DNA of 64,000 nt from Patella vulgata (Eukaryota; Mollusca; Gastropoda; Patellidae). Below the pieces are notes generated by a model. It worked only from the letters and a program-made list of their open reading frames with translations, was not told the origin of the DNA and did no database searches. The stretch is taken from the NCBI RefSeq assembly GCF_932274485.2, contig NC_065879.2, positions 93,695,959-93,759,958 on the forward strand, given 5' to 3'. Made by a program: the position numbers and the translations under genes. Shown in pieces: positions 51,193 to 61,489 of the stretch; position 1 is the stretch's first letter, and each line of letters opens with the position of its first letter.

Positions 51193-51248
51193 GTTAACCT
51201 GGTGGAGGGTTGAATAGTTAGCGTATGCGCGCTGTATCATAAAGTCTG
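51193..51248 (+). mobile_element. SINE-A head fragment
   Basis: GTGGAGGGTTGAATAGTTAG to TCATAAAGTCTGACATTG, then an abrupt change to reversed SINE-B. Confidence 0.7.
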
Positions 51249-51593
51249 ACATTGTTCTGCTCCTATACTGGGCTAATGAAGACGGGCATACGCCATACAG
51301 TGTGCTATGAGGGAAATTTTGCCCTGATAGCGGCACTATCGCCTACTCTTATATCGAATTCCAACTGCCAAGGGATCTTTTACGTGCATTCCAATGTATA
51401 CAGGGGACTTTGGTTTTTCGTCTTATCTGAAGGACTAGACAGCTGTCCTTGTCAGGCCCTTCGTTCTGCACCACTGACAAGGGGAAACCACGTCGGAAAA
51501 TCTAGATGAACTTTCTCGGCCAATGCAGGGATCGAACACCCGACCTCCAGGCTAGCGAGCCAGCGTCTTAACCACCTAGCCACCGTGACTCCA
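51249..51593 (-). mobile_element. SINE-B, tail lost
   Basis: TTCTGCTCCTATACTGGGC to the head CTAGCCACCGTGACTCC. Confidence 0.88.
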
Positions 51594-52054
51594 GGTTTTT
51601 AACACATAAAAGACCAAATAAGAACAAGCTTGGTTACAGATTTATACATGCCAGTACATAAACAATAAAATGTAGAGTATAATGGCAGTAGGGTACATGT
51701 ATAAAGACAATAGAAACCATGATTCGGAAGTAGAAATGTAGAGTATAAAGGCAGTAGAAACCATGATTTGGTAGTAGAATTAGACAAGAAATGTGTAAAT
51801 TAACACTTCCAAGGGCCCAAATTTTATTAAACATTTAATAAGCTTAATAAACTGGACTGTTTATTGTAATTACAATATTGTACCGGTAAATTCATAATTT
51901 CTAAACTGAAAAAATAAAAAATGTTTTTAGATTTGAATTTCTTTGTCGGTTATGATTTTAAAGCAATTTACAATCACTCTTAAGAACATGAAAAAAGAAA
52001 TACTCATTTTTCTAAAAACAAAGATATGTAGCATTTTGGAACAAAACTCTTCAT
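51594..52054. other. Intron 2 of ZF-4, no further feature
   Basis: Short internal duplications (GTAGAGTATAATGGCAGTAG and GTAGAGTATAAAGGCAGTAG). Otherwise AT-rich unique sequence. Confidence 0.4.
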
Positions 52055-52055
52055 A

Positions 52056-52203
52056 TATTACAGGAAATTCATGATGTTATAACTTTTATATATTACAGGG
52101 AATTAATGACACTATAACTTTTATATATTACAGTAAACTAATGATGTTATAACTTTTATATATTACAGTAAACAAATGATGTTATAACTTTTATATATTA
52201 CAG
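52056..52203 (+). repeat. 35-bp minisatellite of iterated 3' splice sites (ZF-4)
   Basis: Five ATATTACAG units, two of them followed by TAAAC instead of GAAAC. This is the shortest of the four arrays. The last acceptor, at 52201-52203, opens the main exon. Confidence 0.88.
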
Positions 52204-53355
52204 GAAACTAATAATGTAAAAATACTCCACAAGTGTGTTGTGTGTGACTCGATTTTTCAGCAATTTGATGATTTAGAACAACACAGTAAAATACATGTCA
52301 AAGAAGAGAAAACTGATGATGTAGATGAATATTGTCGTATTAAAGAAAAGAAAACTGATAATGTAGATGAATATTGTCATGTCAAAGAAGAGAAAACTGA
52401 AGATATTGAAACTGTTTATCAGTGTAAATTGTGTGATGAAGAATTTAGATTAGAAACTGATTTAGAAAAACACTGTGAAATACATGTTAAAGGCGAGGAT
52501 TCTGTTTTACAACATGGTAAAAATTGGGAGACAAGTTTTAGCCAGTATAATGAAACAGGTTGTGGAACAAGTTATAAATGTGATATTTGTAGTAAATCAT
52601 TTATTAAGAAACATAATCTTCTGGCACACGTGAGAATTCATACTGGTGAAAAACCATTCAGATGTGATGGTTGTAGTAAATCATTTAGTCAGAAAGGTCA
52701 TTTGATATCTCACGCGATTATTCATTCGAGCGAGAAAGCTTATAGATGTGATGTTTGTAGTAAACCATTTACTCGTAGTGGTGATCTAAAGTCACACATG
52801 AAGACCCATTCTGGTGAAATACCCTATAAATGTGATGTTTGTAGTAGATCATTTCTTAAGATTGGTAACTTACAATCACACATGAGAATTCATACTGGCG
52901 AAATACCTTATCAATGTGATGTTTGTAGTAAATCCTTTACTACCGGTAGTAATCTACAATCACACATGAGAATTCATACTGGCGAAATACCTTATAAATG
53001 TGATGTTTGTAGTAGATCATTTCTTAAGAATGGTAACTTTCAGGCACACATGAGAATTCACACTGGTGAAAAACTTTTTAAGTGTGATATTTGTGGTAAA
53101 ACATTTAGTCAGAAAGGTCATTTGATATCTCACGTGATTATTCATTCGGTTGAGAAAGCTTATAGATGTGATGTTTGTAGTAAACCATTTACTCGTAGTG
53201 GTAATCTGAAATCACACATGAGAATTCATACTGGTGAAATACCCTATAAATGTGATGTTTGTGGTGAATGTTTCACTAGCAGATATCAACTTAAGACCCA
53301 TGTCATTATTCATACAGAGAGGATTCATGGGGGATCACGGTGGCTAAGACGCTAG
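52204..53355 (+). CDS. ZF-4 main exon: 11 C2H2 fingers, C-terminus from a SINE
   Basis: Reads ETNNVKILHKCVVCDSIF (finger 1), VKEEKTDDVDEYC linkers, YQCKLCDEEF (finger 2), then nine canonical fingers from YKCDICSKSF to YKCDVCGECF. Fingers 3-5 and 8-10 are near repeats (SQKGHLISH, TRSGDLKSH/TRSGNLKSH), so the array grew by block duplication. After HTERIH the frame runs into a SINE-B at 53332 and ends GGSRWLRR. The joined gene (48654-49067, 51027-51149, 52204-53355) totals 1689 nt, 562 aa: THAP, disordered ESV repeats, SUMO-like acidic linkers, C2H2 array. Confidence 0.88.
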   Translation, partial: ETNNVKILHKCVVCDSIFQQFDDLEQHSKIHVKEEKTDDVDEYCRIKEKKTDNVDEYCHVKEEKTEDIETVYQCKLCDEEFRLETDLEKHCEIHVKGEDSVLQHGKNWETSFSQYNETGCGTSYKCDICSKSFIKKHNLLAHVRIHTGEKPFRCDGCSKSFSQKGHLISHAIIHSSEKAYRCDVCSKPFTRSGDLKSHMKTHSGEIPYKCDVCSRSFLKIGNLQSHMRIHTGEIPYQCDVCSKSFTTGSNLQSHMRIHTGEIPYKCDVCSRSFLKNGNFQAHMRIHTGEKLFKCDICGKTFSQKGHLISHVIIHSVEKAYRCDVCSKPFTRSGNLKSHMRIHTGEIPYKCDVCGECFTSRYQLKTHVIIHTERIHGGSRWLRR

Positions 53356-53704
53356 CTCGCTAGCCTGGAGGTCGGGTGTTCGATCCCTGCATTGGCCGAG
53401 AAAGTTCATCCAGATTTTCCGGCGTGGTTCTCCCTTGTCAGTGATGCAGGACGGAGGGGCTGACAAGGAAAGCTGTCTAGTCGTTCGGATGGGACGAAAA
53501 ACCAAGGTCCCGTGTACACATTGGCGTGCACGTAAAAGATCCCTTGGCAGTTGGAATTCGATATAAGAGTAGGTGATAGTGCCGCTGCCCGGGCAAAATT
53601 TCCCTCATAGCACACTGTATGGCGTATGCCCATCTTCATTAGCCCAGGTTAGGAGCAGAACAGTAGGACGTTAAACTCCATTCATTTCATTTCATTTCAT
53701 TTCA
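53332..53704 (+). mobile_element. SINE-B, full length, inserted in ZF-4 coding sequence
   Basis: Head GGGGATCACGGTGGCTAAGAC, the complete core, ATTTCATTTCATTTCATTTC tail. AGGATTCAT is duplicated on both sides (53322-53330 and about 53706-53714). It is one of the best preserved copies. Confidence 0.93.
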
Positions 53705-54405
53705 GGAGGATTCATACACTAGAGAAACCATGAACTTGTGAGATTTGTAATAAATGATTTTTACAAAAAATATGAGAACTCATACTAGTAAAAAAAACCC
53801 AAAAAACACTTTAAAGGTCACCGGAAAAGCATCAATTTTTTTTTAAATAATACAAGTAATTATGTCAACATATCCTTTCCATAAGTATAACCCGAGCCCG
53901 AACGTCAATATTATCTGCAACAGGTAAATTTCAACATTAGTAATTTCCGCCGTTCTCCGTCGGTAGTCGGAACTTTCCGTCAATAAGCAATCCGTGACGT
54001 CATTTTAGTCCTTCTGCACATAGAAATATAGACTAGAATATGAGCAGAGGGACTAAAATGACGTCACATTTATGGAAAGTTACGACTACCCACGGAGAAT
54101 GGCGGAAATTGCTAACGTTGAAATTTACCTGTTGCAGGTAATACTGACATTCGGGTTCGTGTTATACTTATGGAAAGGATATGTTGACATAATTACTTGC
54201 ATTATTTAAAAAATTTATGAACCTTTTCCGGTGACCTTTAAATGTGATGTTTGTAGTAAATCATTTAATATCCGAGCTCCTCTGCAGAAACATTCGACTT
54301 CATTCAGGAGAAAGATCTTATAATGTGACGGTCCGTGGTAAATCTTACACCATCCGTGGTAACCTACAAAGACAAGTCAAAAATCATACGAGCAAAAAAA
54401 AAAAG
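53705..54405 (+). pseudogene. Decayed 3' fingers of ZF-4, split by a foldback MITE
   Basis: After the SINE the finger sequence resumes (AGGATTCATACACTAGAGAAACC), soon meets stops, is interrupted by a palindromic element at 53812-54238, and resumes as TTTAAATGTGATGTTTGTAG and GTAACCTACAAAGACAAGTC to about 54400. The same decayed fingers are downstream of ZF-3, so the decay began before or soon after the segmental duplication. Confidence 0.75.
53812..54238. mobile_element. Foldback MITE with TTAA-containing ends
   Basis: TTTAAAGGTCACCGGAAAAG at the left is inverted at the right as CTTTTCCGGTGACCTTTAAA. The arms pair for about 180-200 bp (AAGTAATTATGTCAACATAT, CCATAAGTATAAC, TTCTCCGTCGGTAGTCG), meeting at GGACTAAAATGACGTCA. 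About 430 bp. Absent from the matching place downstream of ZF-3, so it post-dates the duplication. Confidence 0.82.
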
Positions 54406-54463
54406 TCTTATAATAATTAAAATAAATCAGGCATTCATCAAGGTGCTTCTATGTTTCTTTATT

Positions 54464-55640
54464 ATTCTGTCAAAATGGCTGCTCAAACTAAATCAACCAT
54501 CATAATTGTTTTTATCTGGGTAATTTGTGTAGGGACTGAAATTAACTTTTCTGTGAAGAGTTTTACATTTGGCGTGCTTGGCACGGTTTCGAGACGGATT
54601 ATTTTAGAGTAATGTAAACGGGTCAATATCTTGAAATTTATCGCGGCCTGTTATCGTGACCAGAACGACACACTTATCGCGGCCAAGGGGCTTATAGAAC
54701 ATGGTCCTATACTATACCCTCTATTGAGTCTATAGAACAAGGCCCTATAATATACCCTCTATGTCAGTGAAATGGGTTTTAAACTTCTGCTCCAACTGGG
54801 CTAAAGAAAACAGAAAATATAAAAAACACACAGTGTTTTATTCATCGAAAATAGAGCATCAGGCTAGGGTGTTAATTGGGCACCATCTGGTAAAGTTATG
54901 TAGGTTTTTTTGCTGATGCTGCCGCCATGTTTTTAAGGCAAAAATGATACAGTCCCCCACCCCACCCGGAAAATCGGCCCGTACACCTATGTATAAATGC
55001 ACATTCTAAGAACGTGTGAATATATTAGTTATGTTTGTGTGTGGGGTTAGTTGGTCTTGCATCCGCTCACCATGTAACTTTTTGGTCTTGTGAAAGCCTC
55101 TAGTGTTGCCGTTACATTATTGGGTTTTCAAGTCAGGTTCTTGATTACAACACTGGTTTAACTTCAAACGTTACTTTTATTATTCTTCAAACTTTTTATT
55201 GTTAAAGACTCCGGTATAAGCTTGTGTTGAGGGAGCCATGGTCCTAGCTTGGTTTGGCACAGGCCAAATCCCGACTAACTTACGTGGCCTCTGTCTGGTC
55301 TTAACTCGGGACACCCTTGCCTGGTCTATCTACTTTTCATTCCTGCTTATAAACTCTTTCTAGACAAAGGATGAAGGAAGAGATTATGCAGTTGGCTATT
55401 TATTGCATCATAACTCAGGCCAGGGGTAGTAACTAATGACTCCCACGAGGCCTTTGGCCGTGTCAGACCAGTGTCAATAGCCCCGTTTAGACTTGACCGC
55501 AATAAGCGTGCCGTTCTGGGCACGGAACCAGACCGCGATAAATTTCAAGAAATCGACCTGTTTACATTACCCAGATGAAAACAATTATGATGGTTGATTT
55601 AGTTTGAGCAGCCATTTTGACAGAACTGTCAAAGTTTGTG
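54464..55640. mobile_element. Large element with long inverted ends, unclassified
   Basis: CTGTCAAAATGGCTGCTCAAAC, CATCATAATTGTTTTTATCTG and TTGAAATTTATCGCGGCC at the left reappear inverted at 55490-55640. The left arm has an extra segment (GGACTGAAATTAACTTTTCT). The interior of about 800 bp has no convincing frame. Confidence 0.55.
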
Positions 55641-55910
55641 GGGAAAAAAGGTCAAGGTTCGTTTCGCGCATGCGCAGTTATCCGTACTGAAACCGTGCTC
55701 AGACCGGATAGCGTATACACTAAGAAAATTTAACTGCGCCGCGCCTGGTACCGTGCCGAGACCATCTCATATATTTCAGTGGGCCAGATTTGCAGGGTAC
55801 TCAGTACGGCACGCTTATGTTTGACCCGTTGACACTACAAAAAAATTAACCGTGCTTTGCCAGGTACCTCTGGCACGCTTAAAATTTGTAATGTAAACGG
55901 GGTTTATGTC
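55640..55910. mobile_element. Palindromic element next to the previous one
   Basis: GTGCTCAGACCGGATAGCGTATACAC, CGTGCCGAGACC, CAGTACGGCACGC and GGCACGCTTAAAATTTGTAATG are related to the GGCACGGTTTCGAGAC and GTAATGTAAACGGG parts of the preceding element. Probably the same family. Confidence 0.4.
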
Positions 55911-57690
55911 GACCATGTGTTGGTCATAATCAGATAAGGTTAATCGATTACATGTATGGAAGGTGTTTATTGACATTTTACTACATAATCTCCAGTTATG
56001 TAACATTCCTCCCATCCTTGAAGAAAAAGTTACAAAATAACTTTTTAAAGCCATTACAAACTTAAAATACAAGTGGAGTCGACAGTAACTACCCTAATTA
56101 AAATACAAAAAAAACAATGAAAAATTAAACACTGGTTAAATGTCTTATGAAGAAACACTAATTTAAGAGTTATATATTCACAAAGTTTTTTTTTTTTTCA
56201 CACCACAATGTCGCACATAATCACATAATACAAATTTGTCTAATGGTCATACACGCGAGTTATTGAAATGACATATAATACAAATTTTTCTAATGTTCAC
56301 ACATGCGAGTAGAAACGCGAAGTATTATCGTTGAAGCTGAGAGTGTTTTTTTTTATCCGTTATTTCCTTGCATCTGTAGCCATTCCAAGAGCTATTTGGC
56401 TGATATTTTCGTCTAAGTATACGTTCGGAACATTCGGAAATCGTTGAAAAAGAGCCTTAAAATCGAGCAAAAAAGCCAGTTGAACATGCGACTCGAAAAT
56501 TATCAAGGCGAGCGAGGCATTATGATGGGAAAAAAGACGAATCTATTCCCTAGCCACTTCACTATTTAAGCCTTGTTACGTGTACTGTGTACTGTCCACA
56601 CATGAAACAATGCTACAATCAAGTTGCACTCATGGGCGTCGGTGATGGGCACGAGTGTTTACGCCGCCGATTCCACAAGATGCTGTCATTGATGTCTGTC
56701 TAGAGGCTAAAGTTAATATCCGATTGACTTTAAATTTATACACAGTGTTTAAGGTCGCAAGACAGAAGCCCAGTGATTTTCACCGATTTCCAATAATTAC
56801 TACAAGAGTTATGGCCCTTGATAACTTTGAAAAATCTTGTGGACGCTCTAGAAACCAAAGTTATCATCCGATTGACTTTAGATCGATAAACAGAGTTTAA
56901 GGTCTTGAGACGAACAAGTATATTGATTTTCAATGACTTTCTAATGGTTTCCTGATAATTACTTAATAAGTTTTTACTCTAAATCAGATTTTAGTGTATT
57001 ATAAATGTTTCATTATGGACAATAGAAAAATATGCGACAACTCTTGTTGACTGTTGAACGACTTAGCTGCTGTGGGCTTATGTTTCATAGCTTGGCAACC
57101 TATCTTTATTATTCTGTGCAATATTACTTTTGACATAATACTTAGATTTGATTAATTCTTGAATTGGTAAAAAGAATGTTTTATAACCCCATTGAACTTT
57201 CGTTGGTGGTTCTTTTGACTTAACTACATGTACCATGATTAATCTACATGGGATTGTTGCAAACACAGCTTCTGTAAACGTTCACTGACAACCGACATAG
57301 GTTAGATTCCCGGGTAATTTTAGATTCACGGAAGTCTTTTTCTTATACGTAAACCATATTCCCAGGGATTTTTCTATTGATCTAATTCACTAATATATAT
57401 GAAAGTAAACTGTTATCACAGAGAATTAAATAATTGCTGTATGCGTTTACATGAGTCCACTATCAAACAAACCAACACTTTATTAAATGAAGCTTTTATC
57501 AGCTTTGATCTGTTCATGGCAAGTCCGCTATCAAACAAACCAACACTTTATTGAATGAAGCTTTTGTCAACTTTGATCTATTCATGGTAAGAGTATTGTG
57601 AATCATTATAAAAAAAATCATTCAAATAAAAATACCCTACATTAAATGATTATTATGGGATTTGTTTTATCTACCGGATGTATTTCGTTT
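55911..57690. other. Intergenic stretch without a recognised gene
   Basis: AT-rich. An ATATAATACAAATTTTTCTAAT repeat at 56225-56310 and a GTCCGCTATCAAACAAACCAACAC repeat at about 57450-57590 (two copies, about 73 bp) are visible. Minor open stretches show no family features. Confidence 0.45.
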
Positions 57691-57694
57691 ATTT

Positions 57695-57770
57695 GTGGCC
57701 CGTCGTCATTAGTCCAGATTAGGAGCAGAACAGTAGGACGTTAAACCCCATTTCATTTCATTTCATTTCG
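57695..57770 (+). mobile_element. SINE-B 3' fragment
   Basis: GGCCCGTCGTCATTAGTCCAG to repeated CATTTCATTTC. Confidence 0.8.
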
Positions 57771-57862
57771 TTTATTTGTACCCGATCCAAATAGCAAATG
57801 TAAAATTCACTTTGTAGTGTACCGATATTCCCTTTAACACAACAATTAAGCCCTTTGTTCCC

Positions 57863-58141
57863 ATGAAATGAAATGGGGTTTAACGTCCTACTGTTCTGCT
57901 CCTATGCTGGGCTAATGAAGACGGACATACGCCATACAGTGTGCTATGAGGGAAATTTTGCCCGGGCAGCGGCGCTATCGCCTACTCTTATATCTAATAT
58001 ATATTGGCGTGCACGTAAAAGATCCCTTAACAGTGAGAATTCGAAATACGAGTAGGTCTTAGCGCCACTGTCTGGGTAAAATTGCACACTGCCCGTGTTC
58101 ATTAGCCCAGTATGAAGTTAAACCCCATTTCATTTCATTTA
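57863..58141. mobile_element. Head-to-head pair of truncated SINE-B copies
   Basis: Minus-strand tail and core (GAAATGAAATGGGGTTTAACG to CCTACTCTTATATCTAAT), then directly the plus-strand core and tail (GCGTGCACGTAAAAGATCCC to CCCCATTTCATTTCATTT). The whole can fold as one hairpin of about 280 bp. Confidence 0.85.
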
Positions 58142-59068
58142 TAGTTTTAGATATAAGGCTTGAAGAATATTTACTCATTTGTATGAACATCAAACGAAGT
58201 ATGCATCAACAGATTACTCACATTGCTTTATTTTTACTAACATAAAGGACCAGATGCATATTTCCTTTGAAGTCATGTGGAGGTTGTACACAGATCATAT
58301 GTAGTTTGTGCATGACATATGGGATAAATTACATGTTTAATTAGAACGTGACTAAACAGAAGTATATACAGAGTTGAAAAGTCAATATATATTATCAAAA
58401 CCCAACTGGGGTCAATAAGTTCTAAGCACCTAAATGATCGATCAATTTGAGAAAAGTTATAGAGCACTCATAGGCGTACGGGTTCGATGACAGGTGGGGG
58501 GGGGGCAGAACCCGAAATCATTTCGGGTTACAGGCGACGGCGCCGGTCTTCTGTGAGAGCGGAGCTTACAGTGTAGCCCCCCCCCCCCCACACAATTTTG
58601 GAACATTTGACGGCCGCAAACGCATTTCCTGCTATTCTAGCCCGTGAATACAGCAACTTCAAAGTGGTGAAATAATATTTTTTTGTTCACTTTACCCGTC
58701 TGCCCGAAAAGTCAGATTGCCCGAAAGTTAGGGGGGCAGCTGCGTTATTGCGACATTTATACAGACAAAAAATAACTTTATTGAAAAATGATTTGTCAAC
58801 TTTGATCTTTTTATAAAAAGGAAATAAATTGTATTCATGGTTAAGTTGTTGACGTATGTGAATACATGGCTTTATTGGTGTATGAGTTGTTTGTGTTTAT
58901 CAATAGTAAATTGTCAATCTGTTTCACAGAGGATTACGAAAATCTTCTAATATGGCTATAAAAGATGACTACCTTTAACATGTGACGTCTCATCACGCGG
59001 CGTCAATCATTGGCTCAATGGCGCGTGCATTGTTTACATAAGACGTTCTAGGTTCTAGTTTGCTCTAA
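58142..59068. other. Intergenic stretch without a recognised gene
   Basis: Includes a G-run/C-run segment at 58493-58590 of the same style as other G-rich insertions. No gene seen. Confidence 0.4.
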
Positions 59069-59069
59069 A

Positions 59070-59359
59070 TTGTCCGAGAAAGTTCACCCAGATTTTCCGG
59101 CGTGGTTTCCCCTTGTCAGTGATGCAGGATGGAGGGCCTGACAAGGACAGCTGTCTAGTTGTTCGGATGGGACGAAAAACCGAGGTCCCGTGTACACATT
59201 GGCGTGCACGTAAAAGATCCCTTGGCAGTTGGAATTCGATATAAGAGTAGGCTGTAGCGCCGCTGCCCGGGCAAAATTTCCCTCATAGCACACTGTATTA
59301 GCCCAGGTTAGGAGCAGAACAGTAGGATGTTAAACCCCATTTCATTTCATTTCATTTCT
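59070..59359 (+). mobile_element. SINE-B, head truncated
   Basis: TTGTCCGAGAAAGTTCACCC to ATTTCATTTCATTTC; lacks GGCGTATGCCCGTCTTC between CACTGTAT and TAGCCC. Confidence 0.88.
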
Positions 59360-59714
59360 AAATTGGAAATAATTTTTACCTACAAATACGTCAAACGCCT
59401 TTATTATTTTTTTCGAATAAATAAAAACAAATGTTTTAGAATTTAATTTGTCGCAGGAAAAAAGTTAATATTTCTGGCTCATTAAGTCGCATCGATGTCA
59501 TCCTTATCAGTGATTGTTATAGACTGTACAACCTGCTCTAAATGAAGTCAGACTGGTTCCTACGTCACTGCGGCTGGTTCCTACGTCACTGCGCTATTCT
59601 GACTTCAAGTCAGAAAATTTGTGACGTAAAAGCGAGTCTGGCGTATTAGAGCAGGTTATCCAGTCTATGATTGTTACGGCCTAGTGAATATTCACTGCTG
59701 ATCAGTGTGGTAAA

Positions 59715-60005
59715 TTGGGCATTAATTAACTTATCCAGACCATAATCAACTCTCGATGCCATCTTATGTGTCGGATTTTCACTGGATTTGAATCCGATCT
59801 GCTGCTCGGATAATCGAGAATATGTTTTTTATCGTACCGATGATCGAAGCTAGGTTTAAAATTCAAAAGCTAATATCTCGGTTCTTAGTGGAGCAATTTG
59901 GCTGAAATTTTCAACATATTTTATTTACATGTACGTTATCTATTTTTTTAACTATTATAGCGAGAACAGTCAGCTCTTTATCTAATCTCCCACAATTCCC
60001 CTTTA
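59715..60005 (+). mobile_element. TTAA-type MITE (M1), left end lost
   Basis: GGGCATTAATTAACTTATCC, ATCAACTCTCGATGCCATC and GAACAGTCAGCTCTTTATC to CCCACAATTCCCCTTTAA. Confidence 0.65.
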
Positions 60006-60021
60006 ATTTTCAGCAAATAAA

Positions 60022-60357
60022 AACAACACTAAGTTATTAGTTTAAAAACAAAGATAGATTATTTAAAACAAATCATCGTTTTAAATTCAAAAACAGTAAT
60101 ATGTATGTATATACAGAATATCAATTGCGAATAAAAAATGAGGGCAGCTCATGGATCCCTATTGCACAAAAACCTCTGACTAGCAAAGTAACAACACTAA
60201 GTTATTAGTTTAAAAACAAAGATAGATTATTTAAAACAAATCATCGTTTTAAATTCAAAAACAGTAATATGTATGTATATACAGAATATCAATTGCGAAT
60301 AAAAAATGAGGGCAGCTCATGGATCCCTATTGCACAAAAACCTCTGACTAGCAAAGT
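60022..60357. repeat. 168-bp perfect tandem duplication
   Basis: The segment starting AACAACACTAAGTTATTAG at 60022 is repeated at 60190 with no difference that I can see. Very recent, or an assembly artefact. Unique AT-rich sequence otherwise. Confidence 0.9.
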
Positions 60358-60880
60358 AACAATATATCAATTATATACACCAAACAATGCAGTTTTTTTT
60401 TATTAAAAACAAGATTGAACCAGCGGATATTTTAAAACACGAATAATTCATATTAAAACAATCAGCAAATACATATTTTAACTATATATGTAAAAAATAA
60501 TAAATTTGATACAAAGCAAACAAAAATATTAAAATTCAAAAATCTGCCCCTAACAGTAAAGCAAATAACAATTTTTACAACAAATAAACATTCATTATGT
60601 ATAACATAATAGTTTATCCTTAATGAAAACATAAATCAATGGCTTAAAATCAAAGCATAACAGAATATATAAATTCTGTAAAACAAATAATAACACACTG
60701 TCTTGTTAAATTATAGAGATCATTCGTTCGCCCATTAGTTGTAGATTAGCCCAGGCATGGACGAGGGCCTGGTCCGAGACAGATGAGATGGAGGAGGCCC
60801 TGACCCGAGATAGATGAGATGGACGATTAAGTCAAATGGAAAATCAGAAACAATCGTGTTAATATGTTCTATTAGTTATT
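60358..60880. other. A-rich stretch, possible 3' UTR of the minus-strand gene
   Basis: No feature is recognised. It is downstream of the minus-strand stop at 61490, with GACGAGGGCCTGGTCCGAGA and GGAGGAGGCCCTGACCCGAGA as a short imperfect repeat at 60758-60805. Confidence 0.35.
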
Positions 60881-60882
60881 TG

Positions 60883-61285
60883 GGGGTTGGGTGGCCGAAT
60901 GGTTAGCGCGTGCGCGTTGTATCATAAGGTCTGTCATTGAGTCAACTGGCGTGGTTTCGAATCCCCGGTTGTACTTGACAAGGAGTAGGGTCGCCTGTCC
61001 AACCTCTTGGGTTTTCTCCAGGTCCTCCGGTTTCCTCCCACTGCTAAAGACCCCTACGCGCAAGCGAATTATTGAAATAAAATTAAACCACATGTTAGTC
61101 CCGAAATGACCTAGTTTGTGTCGAGCAAGCGAATTATTAAAATAAAATTGAACCACATGTTAGTCCCGAAATGACCTAGTTTGTGTCGAGCAAGCGAATT
61201 ATTAAAATAAAACTGAACCTTATGTTAGTCCCGAAATGACCTAGTTTGTGTCGAGTGGACGTCAAACCCTATCTTTCCCTCTCTG
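60883..61285 (+). mobile_element. SINE-A with 3' body triplicated
   Basis: TTGGGTGGCCGAATGGTTAG head and GGTTTCGAATCCCC B-box. The 64-bp segment GCAAGCGAATTATT..GTGTCGA occurs three times in a row before the GGACGTCAAACCCTATC end. Confidence 0.9.
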
Positions 61286-61489
61286 TTATTAAACGTAGAA
61301 TAGGGCAAGACACACAATCTAAACAGGCATTGCAAGAAATCTGGGGCCAGAGTCCACATGTGAAAACCTCGTACTCTATGGCATGTTAGAAGTTAAATAA
61401 ATAAAAAAAACTAAAACTAAATAAACACATGTCTTTTCAAAGATGGTCTAAATAAATGCATAATATATGATTTAATTTGAGAATCAAAT

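Noticed and set aside
58470-58600. Possible regulatory G-quadruplex/C-run pair
   Set aside because: G and C homopolymer runs like these are part of small G-rich insertions elsewhere in the window; no gene nearby supports a regulatory role.
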